29,377 nucleotides of DNA from a virus. Within the stretch, counting starts at the first letter, position 1. Every line of letters starts with the position of its first letter. The stretch lies in IMG/VR virus record IMGVR_UViG_3300042453_001774, positions 1 through 29,377 of that record. One strand, written 5' to 3'. Positions 15,645-24,256 of this stretch are shown here, piece by piece. The position numbers and the translations under genes were made by a program. The notes under the pieces were generated by a model. The model did no database searches. It was given only the letters and a program-made list of their open reading frames with translations, and was not told the origin of the DNA.

Positions 15645-16355
15645 TCATATTGTTAAACCATTAATATATTGCACCGAAAAAGTAGATCCTGATAAACCAA
15701 ATTTAATTACTTTTTGAAATAGATTATTATTGTAACTAGTAGTACCAGTTATTTGAGCCGTACTGAATGATATCTTATATCTATCAGCACCGCATATAGA
15801 TTCTGAAACTATTCCAGAAGAATTATCCATCAGTGTTGTATCTTCCGAGCAATCGATATAATCAGTAGTTAAAGATAGTCCAGCATAATATTCTGTATTA
15901 TTTGTAGGACTTATTCTAACAATAGAGTCACTATTTAAGTAAACCCATTGCTTTATTCCAGAATTTAGAGTAGAAAGATACCATCCTTCATTAAAAGTAA
16001 AAGTAACTCCTCCTGTACCAGTATAAGAATATGTTACCATATTTTCATAGGTTAAACCATCTGGATGAGTTTTTGGATAAAGTGGGGTTGCTCCTTCCCA
16101 TGCTGGTCCATCACATGTAGTGCCATTTAATTCATTAAACCATTCTCTTATAAGATTTAAATTTAATGTATTTTGCATTGCAAAAATTTCTTGCAATTCA
16201 TTCAATTCTGAAGCCTGAAGTCTTGTTTTTGGCTTAAATCCAATAAATGCGTAGTTCTTTCTTGGATCTAAATCAACATTCGAACCCCAGAATCTACTAG
16301 AATAAGGATAATTGGTTAAAGGAAATTGGTTTTCGAAAGGATAATTGTTGCTCAT
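15645..16355 (-). CDS. Tail/baseplate structural protein with LQASELNELQ motif
   Basis: A 236-residue protein with RKNYAFIGFKPKTRLQASEL directly followed by NELQEIFAMQ at about 32-62. The pattern F.P...LQA.ELNELQ is shared with the N-terminal parts of many phage baseplate and tail-fibre attachment proteins (DUF4815-like). The rest is rich in Gly, Ser, Thr and Tyr with beta-strand character, as in fibre or short tail-appendage proteins. It lies between the gp8-like gene and the Cys-rich gene, one base from the former. Probable role: a peripheral baseplate protein or an adaptor for fibres. It could fill the place of T4 gp9, gp10 or gp12, but no specific similarity to these is visible. Confidence 0.55.
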   Translation of the reverse strand: MSNNYPFENQFPLTNYPYSSRFWGSNVDLDPRKNYAFIGFKPKTRLQASELNELQEIFAMQNTLNLNLIREWFNELNGTTCDGPAWEGATPLYPKTHPDGLTYENMVTYSYTGTGGVTFTFNEGWYLSTLNSGIKQWVYLNSDSIVRISPTNNTEYYAGLSLTTDYIDCSEDTTLMDNSSGIVSESICGADRYKISFSTAQITGTTSYNNNLFQKVIKFGLSGSTFSVQYINGLTI

Positions 16356-16356
16356 T

Positions 16357-18228
16357 TTAGATATTGAAAATTAAAGTTACTGTGTTCTTGTCTTGATTAA
16401 ACGCACTATCTGTTGCAAATAAAACATCACAATCTGACATATTTATTTGAGATGTAGTTACTCCATTTATTCGAATAACTCCATATGTTGCTCCTTGTGT
16501 CTGGAAGAAATATGTTCCTCCACTTGTCAAGCCATAAGCATTATATTTGCTAATTTCAAATGTTCCACTAGTTTGTCCAGAAGAAACATTATCAAAAGCA
16601 AAATTATAACTAAAAACTGGTTTGCCTGGTTCAAATTGAGTTTCATCAGATCCAATTTTTTTATTCTGCGAATCTCTATTGACTAGATAATTTGTAGAAA
16701 TATCACTAGATACTATATCTGTTGCTACAGTATCAAATGATATACTATTCAAATCTCCCTGTATTACTTCAATAGAAGCAGTAGTACTGGTCTTTAAATA
16801 TTCCGTAAAGTCTCTATAGATCTTTGGTGCAAATTTATAGCCAGAGGAATTTTTAATATTTGAAGTTAGGAATGCACTTGAGAATGAATATGTTGCTCCT
16901 ATTGTAGGAATAAGTGTTTGTAGATTTGCACTAGTAATAGATGCAGAAATAGAAATCTTATCTGTTCTAAGTAAATCCATTATAGAAAGATATGATTCTT
17001 GAGTTTTTGTAATTGGTGATAAATTAAATTGTATTGAAGCTAAAAGATTAGAAAAATCACCAGAAGATGCAGAACCAGTACAATCGATAACATTTACTGC
17101 CTCTGCATAAGTTATATTACTACTTGATAGTTGATTTTCAAGTTCAATACCAGTTACTTTCCATCCATAATTTCCACCAATATATTCAGTTTTTAAATAT
17201 CCTTTACATGAGCCTAATGTCCCATCAACTTTAATATTTAATTCTGGTCGTTCAGCACTCACATAATATGATGTAGACGAAACATCATTTATTATTGCAT
17301 TTAATATACATCCAGATGGAATAGATGTTAAAATTTCATAATTTTTTCTATAGGTGTTGGTTGATGAATAACCAGCAGATCCACCCGAAGCAAATGATAA
17401 GAATGGAGTTACATCTGTATATGATGCCTCACACGGAGTACATCCGCTGGTTGATGAAATATTATAAAATCCACCATATTCTGAACCAGTTATATTTGGT
17501 TTAAATACAGAATGTAAACTTGTTAATTGACCTAGATGGTCACATGACCAAGCATTAGCTACTTTATAAGCTGCTAATATATCTCCAGAAGAATAGGTCT
17601 TATTTGTTATTGGTTCTACAAAAGCTTCTTTAACATATAGGCAACATGTGCCATAAGTGAGGCCAGAAGCACCATGTAATTCGTTTATTGCTGCTGTTGG
17701 TCCAGAATTATCAGCAGTAAATCCTTTAAAGTTTTGCATTCCCTCTATTCCAAAAATTCTAATATAATTTGTAGATAGAGGAGATGGATCATAATTAATT
17801 TTTAGCCACTTATAACCATCATTTGTATCAATTATAGTACCATTAGATCCTGAAGGAGCAAATTTGGATCTTGATGCAAAATTTCTATTGTAAAATTTAT
17901 TTTGACTTGAATTTTCGATACATAAAAACAATTCATTTGTATTTGTATTATAGCATGTACTGCTTGATATGTCTGGGTCCGTAGTATCAAAAACTTTGAA
18001 TGTTTTTCCTTCGTACCAATCGTTTCTTTTAAATGCAGAATTTATATCGCTTAATTTTACCCTTTTAATAAAACTAGAAACATTTGCTATTTTTTTATTT
18101 AATCTCGTATCTTTAGCTTCATATCCGACTGAATCTACACCAAGACCAATGTAAAAATCGTTGGTTAGAGCAGAATTTATAAATTTCTCTATAGCAAAAG
18201 AATATCTAGATGAAGAGTCATTTGGCAT
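16357..18228 (-). CDS. Baseplate wedge protein, gp8-like (expanded)
   Basis: The N-terminal third resembles T4-like gp8 in layout. A start AIEKFINSALTNDFYIGLG compares with T4 KFRTEKMLNFYNSIG. Then come VSSFIKRVKLSDINSAFKRN and DWYEGKTFKVFD (T4: VIPRRDWGDTRYPDPY), a NTNELFLCIEN strand (T4: NATE...VYRCLD), and a TIIDTNDGYKWLKIN segment (T4: IEPGDGYVWEYLFEI). These elements come in the right order and spacing. The 623 residues are nearly twice T4 gp8 (334); the remainder is Ser/Thr/Gly-rich beta sequence, with scattered Cys including GCTPCEASY. The extra part may add decoration or fibre-binding domains. It lies downstream of the wedge genes 25, 6 and a gp7-like gene, consistent with a wedge role. 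The assignment is by pattern, not strong identity. Confidence 0.55.
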   Translation of the reverse strand: MPNDSSSRYSFAIEKFINSALTNDFYIGLGVDSVGYEAKDTRLNKKIANVSSFIKRVKLSDINSAFKRNDWYEGKTFKVFDTTDPDISSSTCYNTNTNELFLCIENSSQNKFYNRNFASRSKFAPSGSNGTIIDTNDGYKWLKINYDPSPLSTNYIRIFGIEGMQNFKGFTADNSGPTAAINELHGASGLTYGTCCLYVKEAFVEPITNKTYSSGDILAAYKVANAWSCDHLGQLTSLHSVFKPNITGSEYGGFYNISSTSGCTPCEASYTDVTPFLSFASGGSAGYSSTNTYRKNYEILTSIPSGCILNAIINDVSSTSYYVSAERPELNIKVDGTLGSCKGYLKTEYIGGNYGWKVTGIELENQLSSSNITYAEAVNVIDCTGSASSGDFSNLLASIQFNLSPITKTQESYLSIMDLLRTDKISISASITSANLQTLIPTIGATYSFSSAFLTSNIKNSSGYKFAPKIYRDFTEYLKTSTTASIEVIQGDLNSISFDTVATDIVSSDISTNYLVNRDSQNKKIGSDETQFEPGKPVFSYNFAFDNVSSGQTSGTFEISKYNAYGLTSGGTYFFQTQGATYGVIRINGVTTSQINMSDCDVLFATDSAFNQDKNTVTLIFNI

Positions 18229-18243
18229 ACAATTATGTATAGA

Positions 18244-18999
18244 TCAAGAAATTATGATTTCTTTTGGCTCTATGTCCAACGAACTTGTTACTGTACCAGA
18301 GAATAAAGTATTTTCACTATTAACTAAATCAAAATAAAATCCCATTGGTTTAAGTAGAGATATTAAATCATCTTGATATTTTTCATCAATATTTGCTTCT
18401 AATTTTATAGAAAATTCTTGATTATATCTACCATCTGATAATATTTCAGTATTTGTATTGGATTGATTTAATAAAAATGTACCATTTGAACCATATTCAA
18501 TTTTAAAATCATTAAAAGCAGAATTGAAAAAAGTTTGTATGAATATCTTAAAAGATTCTTCTGTACCTTTTTTTTCTATAAATTTTTGTTTATTTGAAAT
18601 TAAAAATTCTCTTAAAATTTTTATATCATTAAAATCAGAAAAATCAAAATTAGAAAATAATGACGAATATATTTTTTTTAATGATTCTTCATTTGTATAA
18701 AATGGATTTTGTAGATTTTCAAAATTTGGATAAAGATCAAGACCGTTTTTTGAAAAAATCCAATTGTATAATTCTTGTACCAAATTTATAGTGTTATATG
18801 AAGAATTATCTTCTGATTCAGTTATTAGCCAAGAAGGAAATTGATTTTGTACTCTATAGGAGTAATTTCTATTATTTCTAACTTCTTGTGTATTATGCGT
18901 TTGGTTTAATATAGCAATTGCATATTCGGCTCCAGCATTTAAATCCAATTCGGCGGGAGTCAGATTTTGATTTTTATTTTGATTAAAAAATAATATCAT
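18244..18999 (-). CDS. Baseplate wedge protein, gp7-like / tail protein I-like
   Basis: A 251-residue protein whose pattern fits phage wedge proteins that bind the gp6/J-type protein: NQFPSWLITE near residue 55, a helical region with NLVQELYNWIFSKNGLDLY, then a helical bundle ending FIEKKGTEESFKIFIQTFF (compare the KGTE.S..LF..lF motif of tail proteins), and an ILSDGRYNQEFSIKLE segment like the SDG.W element of cyanophage baseplate proteins. T4 gp7 is a 1032-residue protein; this one would represent only the gp6-binding core. It overlaps gene 6 by four bases (ATGA-type junction), which supports a wedge partner. Assignment to gp7 itself is uncertain; a general tail-protein-I role is the safer reading. 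Confidence 0.5.
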   Translation of the reverse strand: MILFFNQNKNQNLTPAELDLNAGAEYAIAILNQTHNTQEVRNNRNYSYRVQNQFPSWLITESEDNSSYNTINLVQELYNWIFSKNGLDLYPNFENLQNPFYTNEESLKKIYSSLFSNFDFSDFNDIKILREFLISNKQKFIEKKGTEESFKIFIQTFFNSAFNDFKIEYGSNGTFLLNQSNTNTEILSDGRYNQEFSIKLEANIDEKYQDDLISLLKPMGFYFDLVNSENTLFSGTVTSSLDIEPKEIIIS

Positions 19000-20723
19000 G
19001 TGATTGTAACTGAATCTACTTCATAATCTATAGCCATATTGTTTATAGCTGTTATGGAAGAGCTTGCTGGTGTTATAGTAAATGTTAAAGAATCATTTGT
19101 AGTAATATGATCATATATTTGAATAAACCCAGTAGTAGGATTATAAATTCCCACTTTACTGTTTATAACTGTATCCGATGAATCTCTAGCTTCAATATAT
19201 TTGAATCCATTTAATTCTGGAACTTCAATAGTAGAATTTACAAATTTAATTTGTGATGTTGATAAATTTGTTGTTATAAAATTGGTGTATAAAGATTGAA
19301 TTTCGTTATAGAATCTTATTATTTTTTGTGTTGATAAATCGAGAGTTTTATCAAAAATAATTGTTATACTAGAATCAGATACTGAAATATTAGAATCAAT
19401 TCCAACACAAATGTTGATTAATTCAGATTTAGAAATATTATTAAAAAATAATTTCTTTGAATAAATATCTGTTATACTATTTGTTATTTGAGATTGTAAA
19501 TTTGCTTTAGTATTTGTAGTTTTTTTGGTATCCAACTTACACGATAAAGCTATTTTTCCTATAAAGTCTTGTGATTCAATATAATCAAGATTTAATCCAA
19601 CGATCATTTTTGCTTTTAATAATTGAATCAATGAAGAAACTTCATTAGATGTAACGCCCAAATCTATTATTGAAAAATATACTGTTCCATAACGATCATT
19701 ATATTCTTGACCATCAAAAACCGATACTCTTTGATCAATTTCTGTTATAGTTGGGAGTAATCCAGAATTTGCTATTACATATTCAAAATCGCTCTTTGTA
19801 ACTAGAGATGAATAACTATATGATCTAGGACTAATATACTTTAAATATTCATTGTCAATTTGTGAATAACCGCCAGAAGAAGTATTTGAGCTTATTGATA
19901 TAGATGGTATATTTAAAGAACCATTTTGCACAAATTGTGAAATAGAATTAAATGATGTATTATTTCCTTTTTCTCCATTGGAAACAACATAAGATACCGT
20001 TATAGTATCAGTAGGAAGCACAGATTTTCCTATAGTTGCATCAGATGATTGAATATTTTTACCAAATTTTACGAATATTTTTGAACCTTTATTTACAGTA
20101 AAAAATATTTTTGATGTTTCATTTGTTCCTATTATTGGTTCATTTGTATAATTAGTCCAATATTCATCATTAATATTTACAACAATTGTTCTAATATCAA
20201 CATTAGAATCTGGTAATTCTATTTCCTGATTATCATAATCTACAGTTGGAATTAAATTTTTAACTAATTTAGAACCAGAATAAAATTGTAATGTTGTTGA
20301 AATATCAACGGTTGTTCTTGGACCAACATAATAAAAATTTATTAAATTATTATTTGAATTTTTATTTTGTAAAACGGCAAATCTATCGATTTCAGCAACA
20401 GAGCTATTAATCTTACTAAACGATACAAGACAAGTTGAAGATTTGTATCTATTGGCAGTAAAACCATTTGTCTGTAATAATTTTACCAAAGAACTTGTTT
20501 TTTGAGCACTATCAATAAAACTTTCATTATTAAGAGCATGCAAATAATGCAACCAAATTAAATTGTTATATGTAAATATCCCCAGCAACATATCAATTGC
20601 TGTACCTTCACTATTAAAATCAAAAGTATTTGCGTAACTAGTTGATTTTAAATATGTTCTTAGATTTTCTTTTAGATCATTATAATCAAGATTGATAAGA
20701 TCTATATTTTTTGGTTCATTCAT
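18996..20723 (-). CDS. 6: Baseplate wedge protein gp6 (baseplate J-like)
   Basis: This is the central wedge protein that dimerises to form the continuous ring of the T4 baseplate and belongs to the baseplate J-like family. It has 575 residues (T4 gp6 has 660). Features are the N-terminal LDYNDLKENLRTYLKSTSYA and FDFNSEGTAIDMLLGIFTYN segment (seen in most gp6 proteins), then LLQTNGFTANRY. VKFGKNIQSSDATIGKSVLP and TDTITVSYVVSNGEKGN form the conserved beta region. SSLVTKSDFEYVIA and YNDRYGTVYFSI match J-like proteins. It follows gp25 directly and overlaps the gp7-like gene, the usual 25-6-7 relationship. No SD is evident. Confidence 0.85.
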   Translation of the reverse strand: MNEPKNIDLINLDYNDLKENLRTYLKSTSYANTFDFNSEGTAIDMLLGIFTYNNLIWLHYLHALNNESFIDSAQKTSSLVKLLQTNGFTANRYKSSTCLVSFSKINSSVAEIDRFAVLQNKNSNNNLINFYYVGPRTTVDISTTLQFYSGSKLVKNLIPTVDYDNQEIELPDSNVDIRTIVVNINDEYWTNYTNEPIIGTNETSKIFFTVNKGSKIFVKFGKNIQSSDATIGKSVLPTDTITVSYVVSNGEKGNNTSFNSISQFVQNGSLNIPSISISSNTSSGGYSQIDNEYLKYISPRSYSYSSLVTKSDFEYVIANSGLLPTITEIDQRVSVFDGQEYNDRYGTVYFSIIDLGVTSNEVSSLIQLLKAKMIVGLNLDYIESQDFIGKIALSCKLDTKKTTNTKANLQSQITNSITDIYSKKLFFNNISKSELINICVGIDSNISVSDSSITIIFDKTLDLSTQKIIRFYNEIQSLYTNFITTNLSTSQIKFVNSTIEVPELNGFKYIEARDSSDTVINSKVGIYNPTTGFIQIYDHITTNDSLTFTITPASSSITAINNMAIDYEVDSVTIT

Positions 20724-20727
20724 AAAA

Positions 20728-21105
20728 TTATTTATTTAAATAAAATTTGAACGAAGAATTAGTCAATGAAGAAGAATCGGAATTTTTGCTATAATTGACA
20801 TTAAAATAGATTTTTCTATTAAAAATATCAGATCTATCCACAGAAAATGCAATAGTTTGTAATCCTTTTATAAGTAATTTACATTTTGATTCAAGATAAT
20901 TTAATAAATAAATTTGTCTAGATTTACTATTGTTGAATTTTAATTCATCTAGTGCAGAGCCAATATTTTTATTAAATCTAAAACCATTAATTTCAGTTAC
21001 ACATATATTTTTTATTTGTTGTTTTACAAAAAATGTTTGTGAAATGCTATTTATGTCGTTTTGAGCATTCGTTCTAAAGTAAATATCTAAATCCTTTAAG
21101 CTCAT
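20728..21105 (-). CDS. 25: Baseplate wedge protein gp25
   Basis: A short 125-residue protein of the gp25/GpW-lysozyme-like family. gp25 sits at the wedge core, in contact with the sheath and gp6, and triggers sheath assembly. The characteristic segment is NSISQTFFVKQQIKNICVTE followed by INGFRFNKNIGSALDELKF, equivalent to the I.N.l.T..G...F..n.G..l...lF motif. The length agrees with T4 gp25 (132). The ATG overlaps the stop of the upstream hub gene (ATGA). An exact TATAAATA lies seven bases before the start, too close for a normal leader. Confidence 0.82.
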   Translation of the reverse strand: MSLKDLDIYFRTNAQNDINSISQTFFVKQQIKNICVTEINGFRFNKNIGSALDELKFNNSKSRQIYLLNYLESKCKLLIKGLQTIAFSVDRSDIFNRKIYFNVNYSKNSDSSSLTNSSFKFYLNK

Positions 21106-21821
21106 GTCTGTATATTTATATCTTGAATATTTGATTTAAAAGAATTAAAGAAACCAGAATTTGGAAGAGCAGATAATATTAAAGTAGTTTCATGATGTCT
21201 ATCTTTAAAAATTCTATGAGACATACTTAAAACTAACCATTTTCCATTTAATTTACGATCTGCTATTTGATATTCTGGATGGGGAGGATCAATTATTTCA
21301 ACAATATTACCAGGCCAAACTCTAAATGTTCCAGTTACTCTTATTTTAATTTTATAAGCATCTAATAAAGTTTTAAATGCTCCGCGCATAAGAGGAACTT
21401 TTAAATCAGTATTCCAAAATGTTGCATTTTTTGTTGCTATTTTTAATAGTTTTGGATATTTAGTTCCAACTATGGGGCAATTGCAACTAAAAACAGCATC
21501 TGGATCTGAAAAATTACATCCAAGGTACTCATATCCCAATTCGGTTTCTAAAAATGTGCAACCATTTAAACTTTTAAATGCAGTATCTATATCAATATTT
21601 GATGGTTCTGGTTCTTTTGGTCTAAATGTTATTCCCGGTAACCATTCGCCATCTAAATCTTTAAAAAATAAATCTTCGCATTGGTTTATTGTTGAAATTT
21701 TTCCGCCAACTGCTCCAGGATTTGCACATTTATAGTTCTTGTGCTCTGCATATTTTTCATTTATTTGCCCAACAAGACCCGGAGCTTGTATTAAAGATTG
21801 TAAAATAAAGTTGCTAGACAT
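21102..21821 (-). CDS. Baseplate hub protein, C-terminal-domain type (gp27-related)
   Basis: A 239-residue protein from the ATG at 21819-21821; the frame is open 11 codons further, but that longer start would overlap the preceding gene. The C-terminal part has RVTGTFRVWPGNIVEIIDPP, then LNGKWLVLSMSHRIF and TTLILS. This G...v.pG..v.I..P....d..l.GkWlV....H.......T.l.l pattern is typical of the last domain of gp27/gpD hub proteins. The N-terminal half has cysteines (CANPG, CEDLF, CTFLE, CNFSD, CNCPIVG) that may be structural. It follows the large hub gene, which has the gp27-like N-terminal domains but not this ending. The two together may make one hub. Confidence 0.55.
   Translation of the reverse strand: MSSNFILQSLIQAPGLVGQINEKYAEHKNYKCANPGAVGGKISTINQCEDLFFKDLDGEWLPGITFRPKEPEPSNIDIDTAFKSLNGCTFLETELGYEYLGCNFSDPDAVFSCNCPIVGTKYPKLLKIATKNATFWNTDLKVPLMRGAFKTLLDAYKIKIRVTGTFRVWPGNIVEIIDPPHPEYQIADRKLNGKWLVLSMSHRIFKDRHHETTLILSALPNSGFFNSFKSNIQDINIQT
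21113..21120 (-). promoter_or_regulatory. Exact TATAAATA just before gene 25
   Basis: TATAAATA on the minus strand lies 7 bases before the gene 25 ATG. T4 late transcription starts about six bases after the element, which would leave almost no leader and no SD. It is either a promoter producing leaderless gp25 mRNA or a chance match within the end of the hub gene. Confidence 0.35.
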
Positions 21822-21835
21822 AACAATATTTATTA

Positions 21836-24256
21836 TTAACAAGTACATCCACAAAGAGCACTAGCAAAAAACGCACAAGTTTCAGACCAACAATTTATAC
21901 AAGTATCATCATAAGATATTACTAGATTATAACAAGCTACATCCACACAGTTTAAAGGATATCCGCTAGATGATTGCTGGCACTCTATTGAAGCATCATA
22001 AATGCAACAGCAATATTGAGGATCAGCTTCAGGTGGAATACAAATAGATTCTGATGCCAATACAGTAGCAGTTAATGCTGTTGATACATCGCAAGTTCCT
22101 TCCTTATCATTAGCAACATCAAAAACATAAATGAACGGCATTAATTCGTATGATTGTCTATTAAAAGTTATTCCTGGTATAGATGCAATATCTATTTGAT
22201 ACATTCTAACTATTTGACCAGCTATTCCATAGTCATATCGATTTGAAAGAGCTGGATGAAATCCGCCAATAGGAACATTAAAAAAGTTTACTGGATAGTC
22301 AGAAACACTAAAATTGGTTCCAGGACCAGCGTAATTTCCTGCATTAGCTGTCGGACCATTAAAAAATTCATTTATATTATAAGCATAAGTTGCATATTCA
22401 AGAGTTGTTCCTATTGGCCAAGCAGATGGATCTTGTTCATCAAAAATTACTGGACTCGGATTCGGTCCACCATCATCTGGCTGAAAAATAGGATCTTCTC
22501 CTTCTTGCACAATTTCATATAAATTTGTGGTAGAAATTCTAGAACCAAAATTAACAGCAAATTTTGGATTTCTAAGAGAAATAGAACTACCCAAAGTAAA
22601 TCCAGAAATACCTGTCGGGAAAAAATTTACTTCTGACCAACCATATTCATATGCAACTCCCTGTCTCCATGTTTGTCCTGGTATTTGTCTAGCACCAGTA
22701 ATTAATGCCCAGAAAGATTCTATAGCTGGCCTATAAATGCAACAAATAACATATTTGTATACATTCCATTTTTCTTTTAATGATCTAAGTTTATAATAAT
22801 GTGCAGTATTTTCTGCATTTATTTTTTTAAATTGAATATATTTTTTTGCAACTTCTTTTAAGCTGTCTCCACCAGCATCTTCTACTATTTCATTTGGATT
22901 TTCTTCCTCTATATCAAACATAGATTGCCAATAATTAGTCGAAGCTCTTGATGAATACTCACTAGAAAGAGTAAAACCAGAATTTGTTCTATAAGTATAG
23001 ATTGGTTCTGAATAAGATGAATTTTCAGTAAAATTATCAAAATAACCATATCCATCGGGATCATAAAATCTTTTTACATATATTGGATCAGATGGTTTTT
23101 CTGGAGGTATTACAATATCATTTAAGTCTAATGGAAAATTTTCAGCCTCTGGTGCATCTGCGACTTTCCATTTTGTAGTAACGCTATCGTAAAAGTTATA
23201 TGTTGATATTGGAGCAAAATCAGTAATATTATAATAGACATTCTTTTTTGTTAAAGAATTTCTTTGATCTAATAAAAATGCAATAGGATCATCTAGATTA
23301 GGATCTATTCTTTCATAATAAGAAGCAAATGCTCCATTGTTTTCCAAATCCATAAATGAAGTTGTATATTGTTCAATGTAATCTATTTTAATTGGAGTAG
23401 ATACAGAACTAATAGGACCACTATATGCTTCTGTTTCTGTTACAGAAAATGTAGAAACAGGATCTGTATCAATCAATTCTCTTACTGAAGCAAAATTAAT
23501 AGTATGCAAGTCCTTCCAGAAAAACATATCTGGAAATGGTTCTTGTGTTGATTCTGTTCCTTGTTTTGTTGAAGTCTCTACTAAAGATGAATCATATAAA
23601 AAAGATCTTTGTTTTGTCTTTTCAGTTGTTATAGGTGGTGTTGATGTAGCATATTCAGAAAGATAATTTAATAATGTTAAAAATTTAGTATTATCAAATC
23701 TTCTTCCTATTGGATAAGTAAGATTTTTATTTTTTAACCAAGCATAATTTGAACTTTTTGTAACCCAAAATTTATCCTGTTGATTTGGAAAATATTGCAG
23801 AAAAATATCTTTTATCCAATTATCAGTATCATTTACTGCTGAAATAAGCTTTATATCTTCTTCAAACTCAAAAGATACTTTTGAGTTTGAAAAATAACAA
23901 CCATCGACAAATTTTAAAGAAATTACTTTTGGAGATTCTTTGGATTGATAATTTGTTAGTCTATTTACTTGGTAGATATAAAAATTATCAAATGTTCTTT
24001 CTTGTCCACTAATATCAATTATTACTATTGTTAATTTATCTTTTCCTGTAAAATTAAAATCTGCTGCTATATCCCCCTGATCTTTTAATATTAGAGTCCC
24101 AGTAGGAACTGTACCCAACATACTTTCTTCTATAATAATATCTTCAAAATAACCAAAACTTTGATTATCTTTAATTATTTCCCATTTAATGTTATCGGGA
24201 TCTCTGCCATGTGTTATGGTTAATTCTTTAATTATAATAGGATCAGCTACTGCCAT
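21836..24256 (-). CDS. 27: Large baseplate hub protein (gp27-like) with Cys-rich C-terminal tail
   Basis: An 806-residue protein. The N-terminal region (about 1-200) looks like the first hub domains of gp27/gpD. IKWEIIKDNQSFGYFEDIII is followed by GTVPTGTLILKDQGDI and then a TIVIIDISGQERTFDNFYIY strand and KVISLKFVDGCYF. The middle (about 380-700) is long and unassigned, with Tyr/Pro/Gly-rich beta sequence. The last 90 residues hold 14 cysteines, including a CCC run and a CGCTC ending. T4 gp27 has 391 residues and no such tail. It starts 14 bases inside the preceding gp53-like gene. The hub is the trimeric centre that connects the tube to the puncturing device; no lysozyme domain is visible here. 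Confidence 0.6.
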   Translation of the reverse strand: MAVADPIIIKELTITHGRDPDNIKWEIIKDNQSFGYFEDIIIEESMLGTVPTGTLILKDQGDIAADFNFTGKDKLTIVIIDISGQERTFDNFYIYQVNRLTNYQSKESPKVISLKFVDGCYFSNSKVSFEFEEDIKLISAVNDTDNWIKDIFLQYFPNQQDKFWVTKSSNYAWLKNKNLTYPIGRRFDNTKFLTLLNYLSEYATSTPPITTEKTKQRSFLYDSSLVETSTKQGTESTQEPFPDMFFWKDLHTINFASVRELIDTDPVSTFSVTETEAYSGPISSVSTPIKIDYIEQYTTSFMDLENNGAFASYYERIDPNLDDPIAFLLDQRNSLTKKNVYYNITDFAPISTYNFYDSVTTKWKVADAPEAENFPLDLNDIVIPPEKPSDPIYVKRFYDPDGYGYFDNFTENSSYSEPIYTYRTNSGFTLSSEYSSRASTNYWQSMFDIEEENPNEIVEDAGGDSLKEVAKKYIQFKKINAENTAHYYKLRSLKEKWNVYKYVICCIYRPAIESFWALITGARQIPGQTWRQGVAYEYGWSEVNFFPTGISGFTLGSSISLRNPKFAVNFGSRISTTNLYEIVQEGEDPIFQPDDGGPNPSPVIFDEQDPSAWPIGTTLEYATYAYNINEFFNGPTANAGNYAGPGTNFSVSDYPVNFFNVPIGGFHPALSNRYDYGIAGQIVRMYQIDIASIPGITFNRQSYELMPFIYVFDVANDKEGTCDVSTALTATVLASESICIPPEADPQYCCCIYDASIECQQSSSGYPLNCVDVACYNLVISYDDTCINCWSETCAFFASALCGCTC

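Noticed and set aside
21822-21854. Longer start (at 21854) for the small hub gene
   Set aside because: It would overlap the end of the large hub gene and add a hydrophobic stretch with no counterpart in hub proteins; the ATG at 21819-21821 gives the natural MSSNF start. I also looked for a slippery site joining the two hub ORFs and saw none.
22256-22522. Plus-strand 88-codon ORF opposite the hub gene
   Set aside because: Antisense to the large hub gene and composed of low-information sequence; no start signal.
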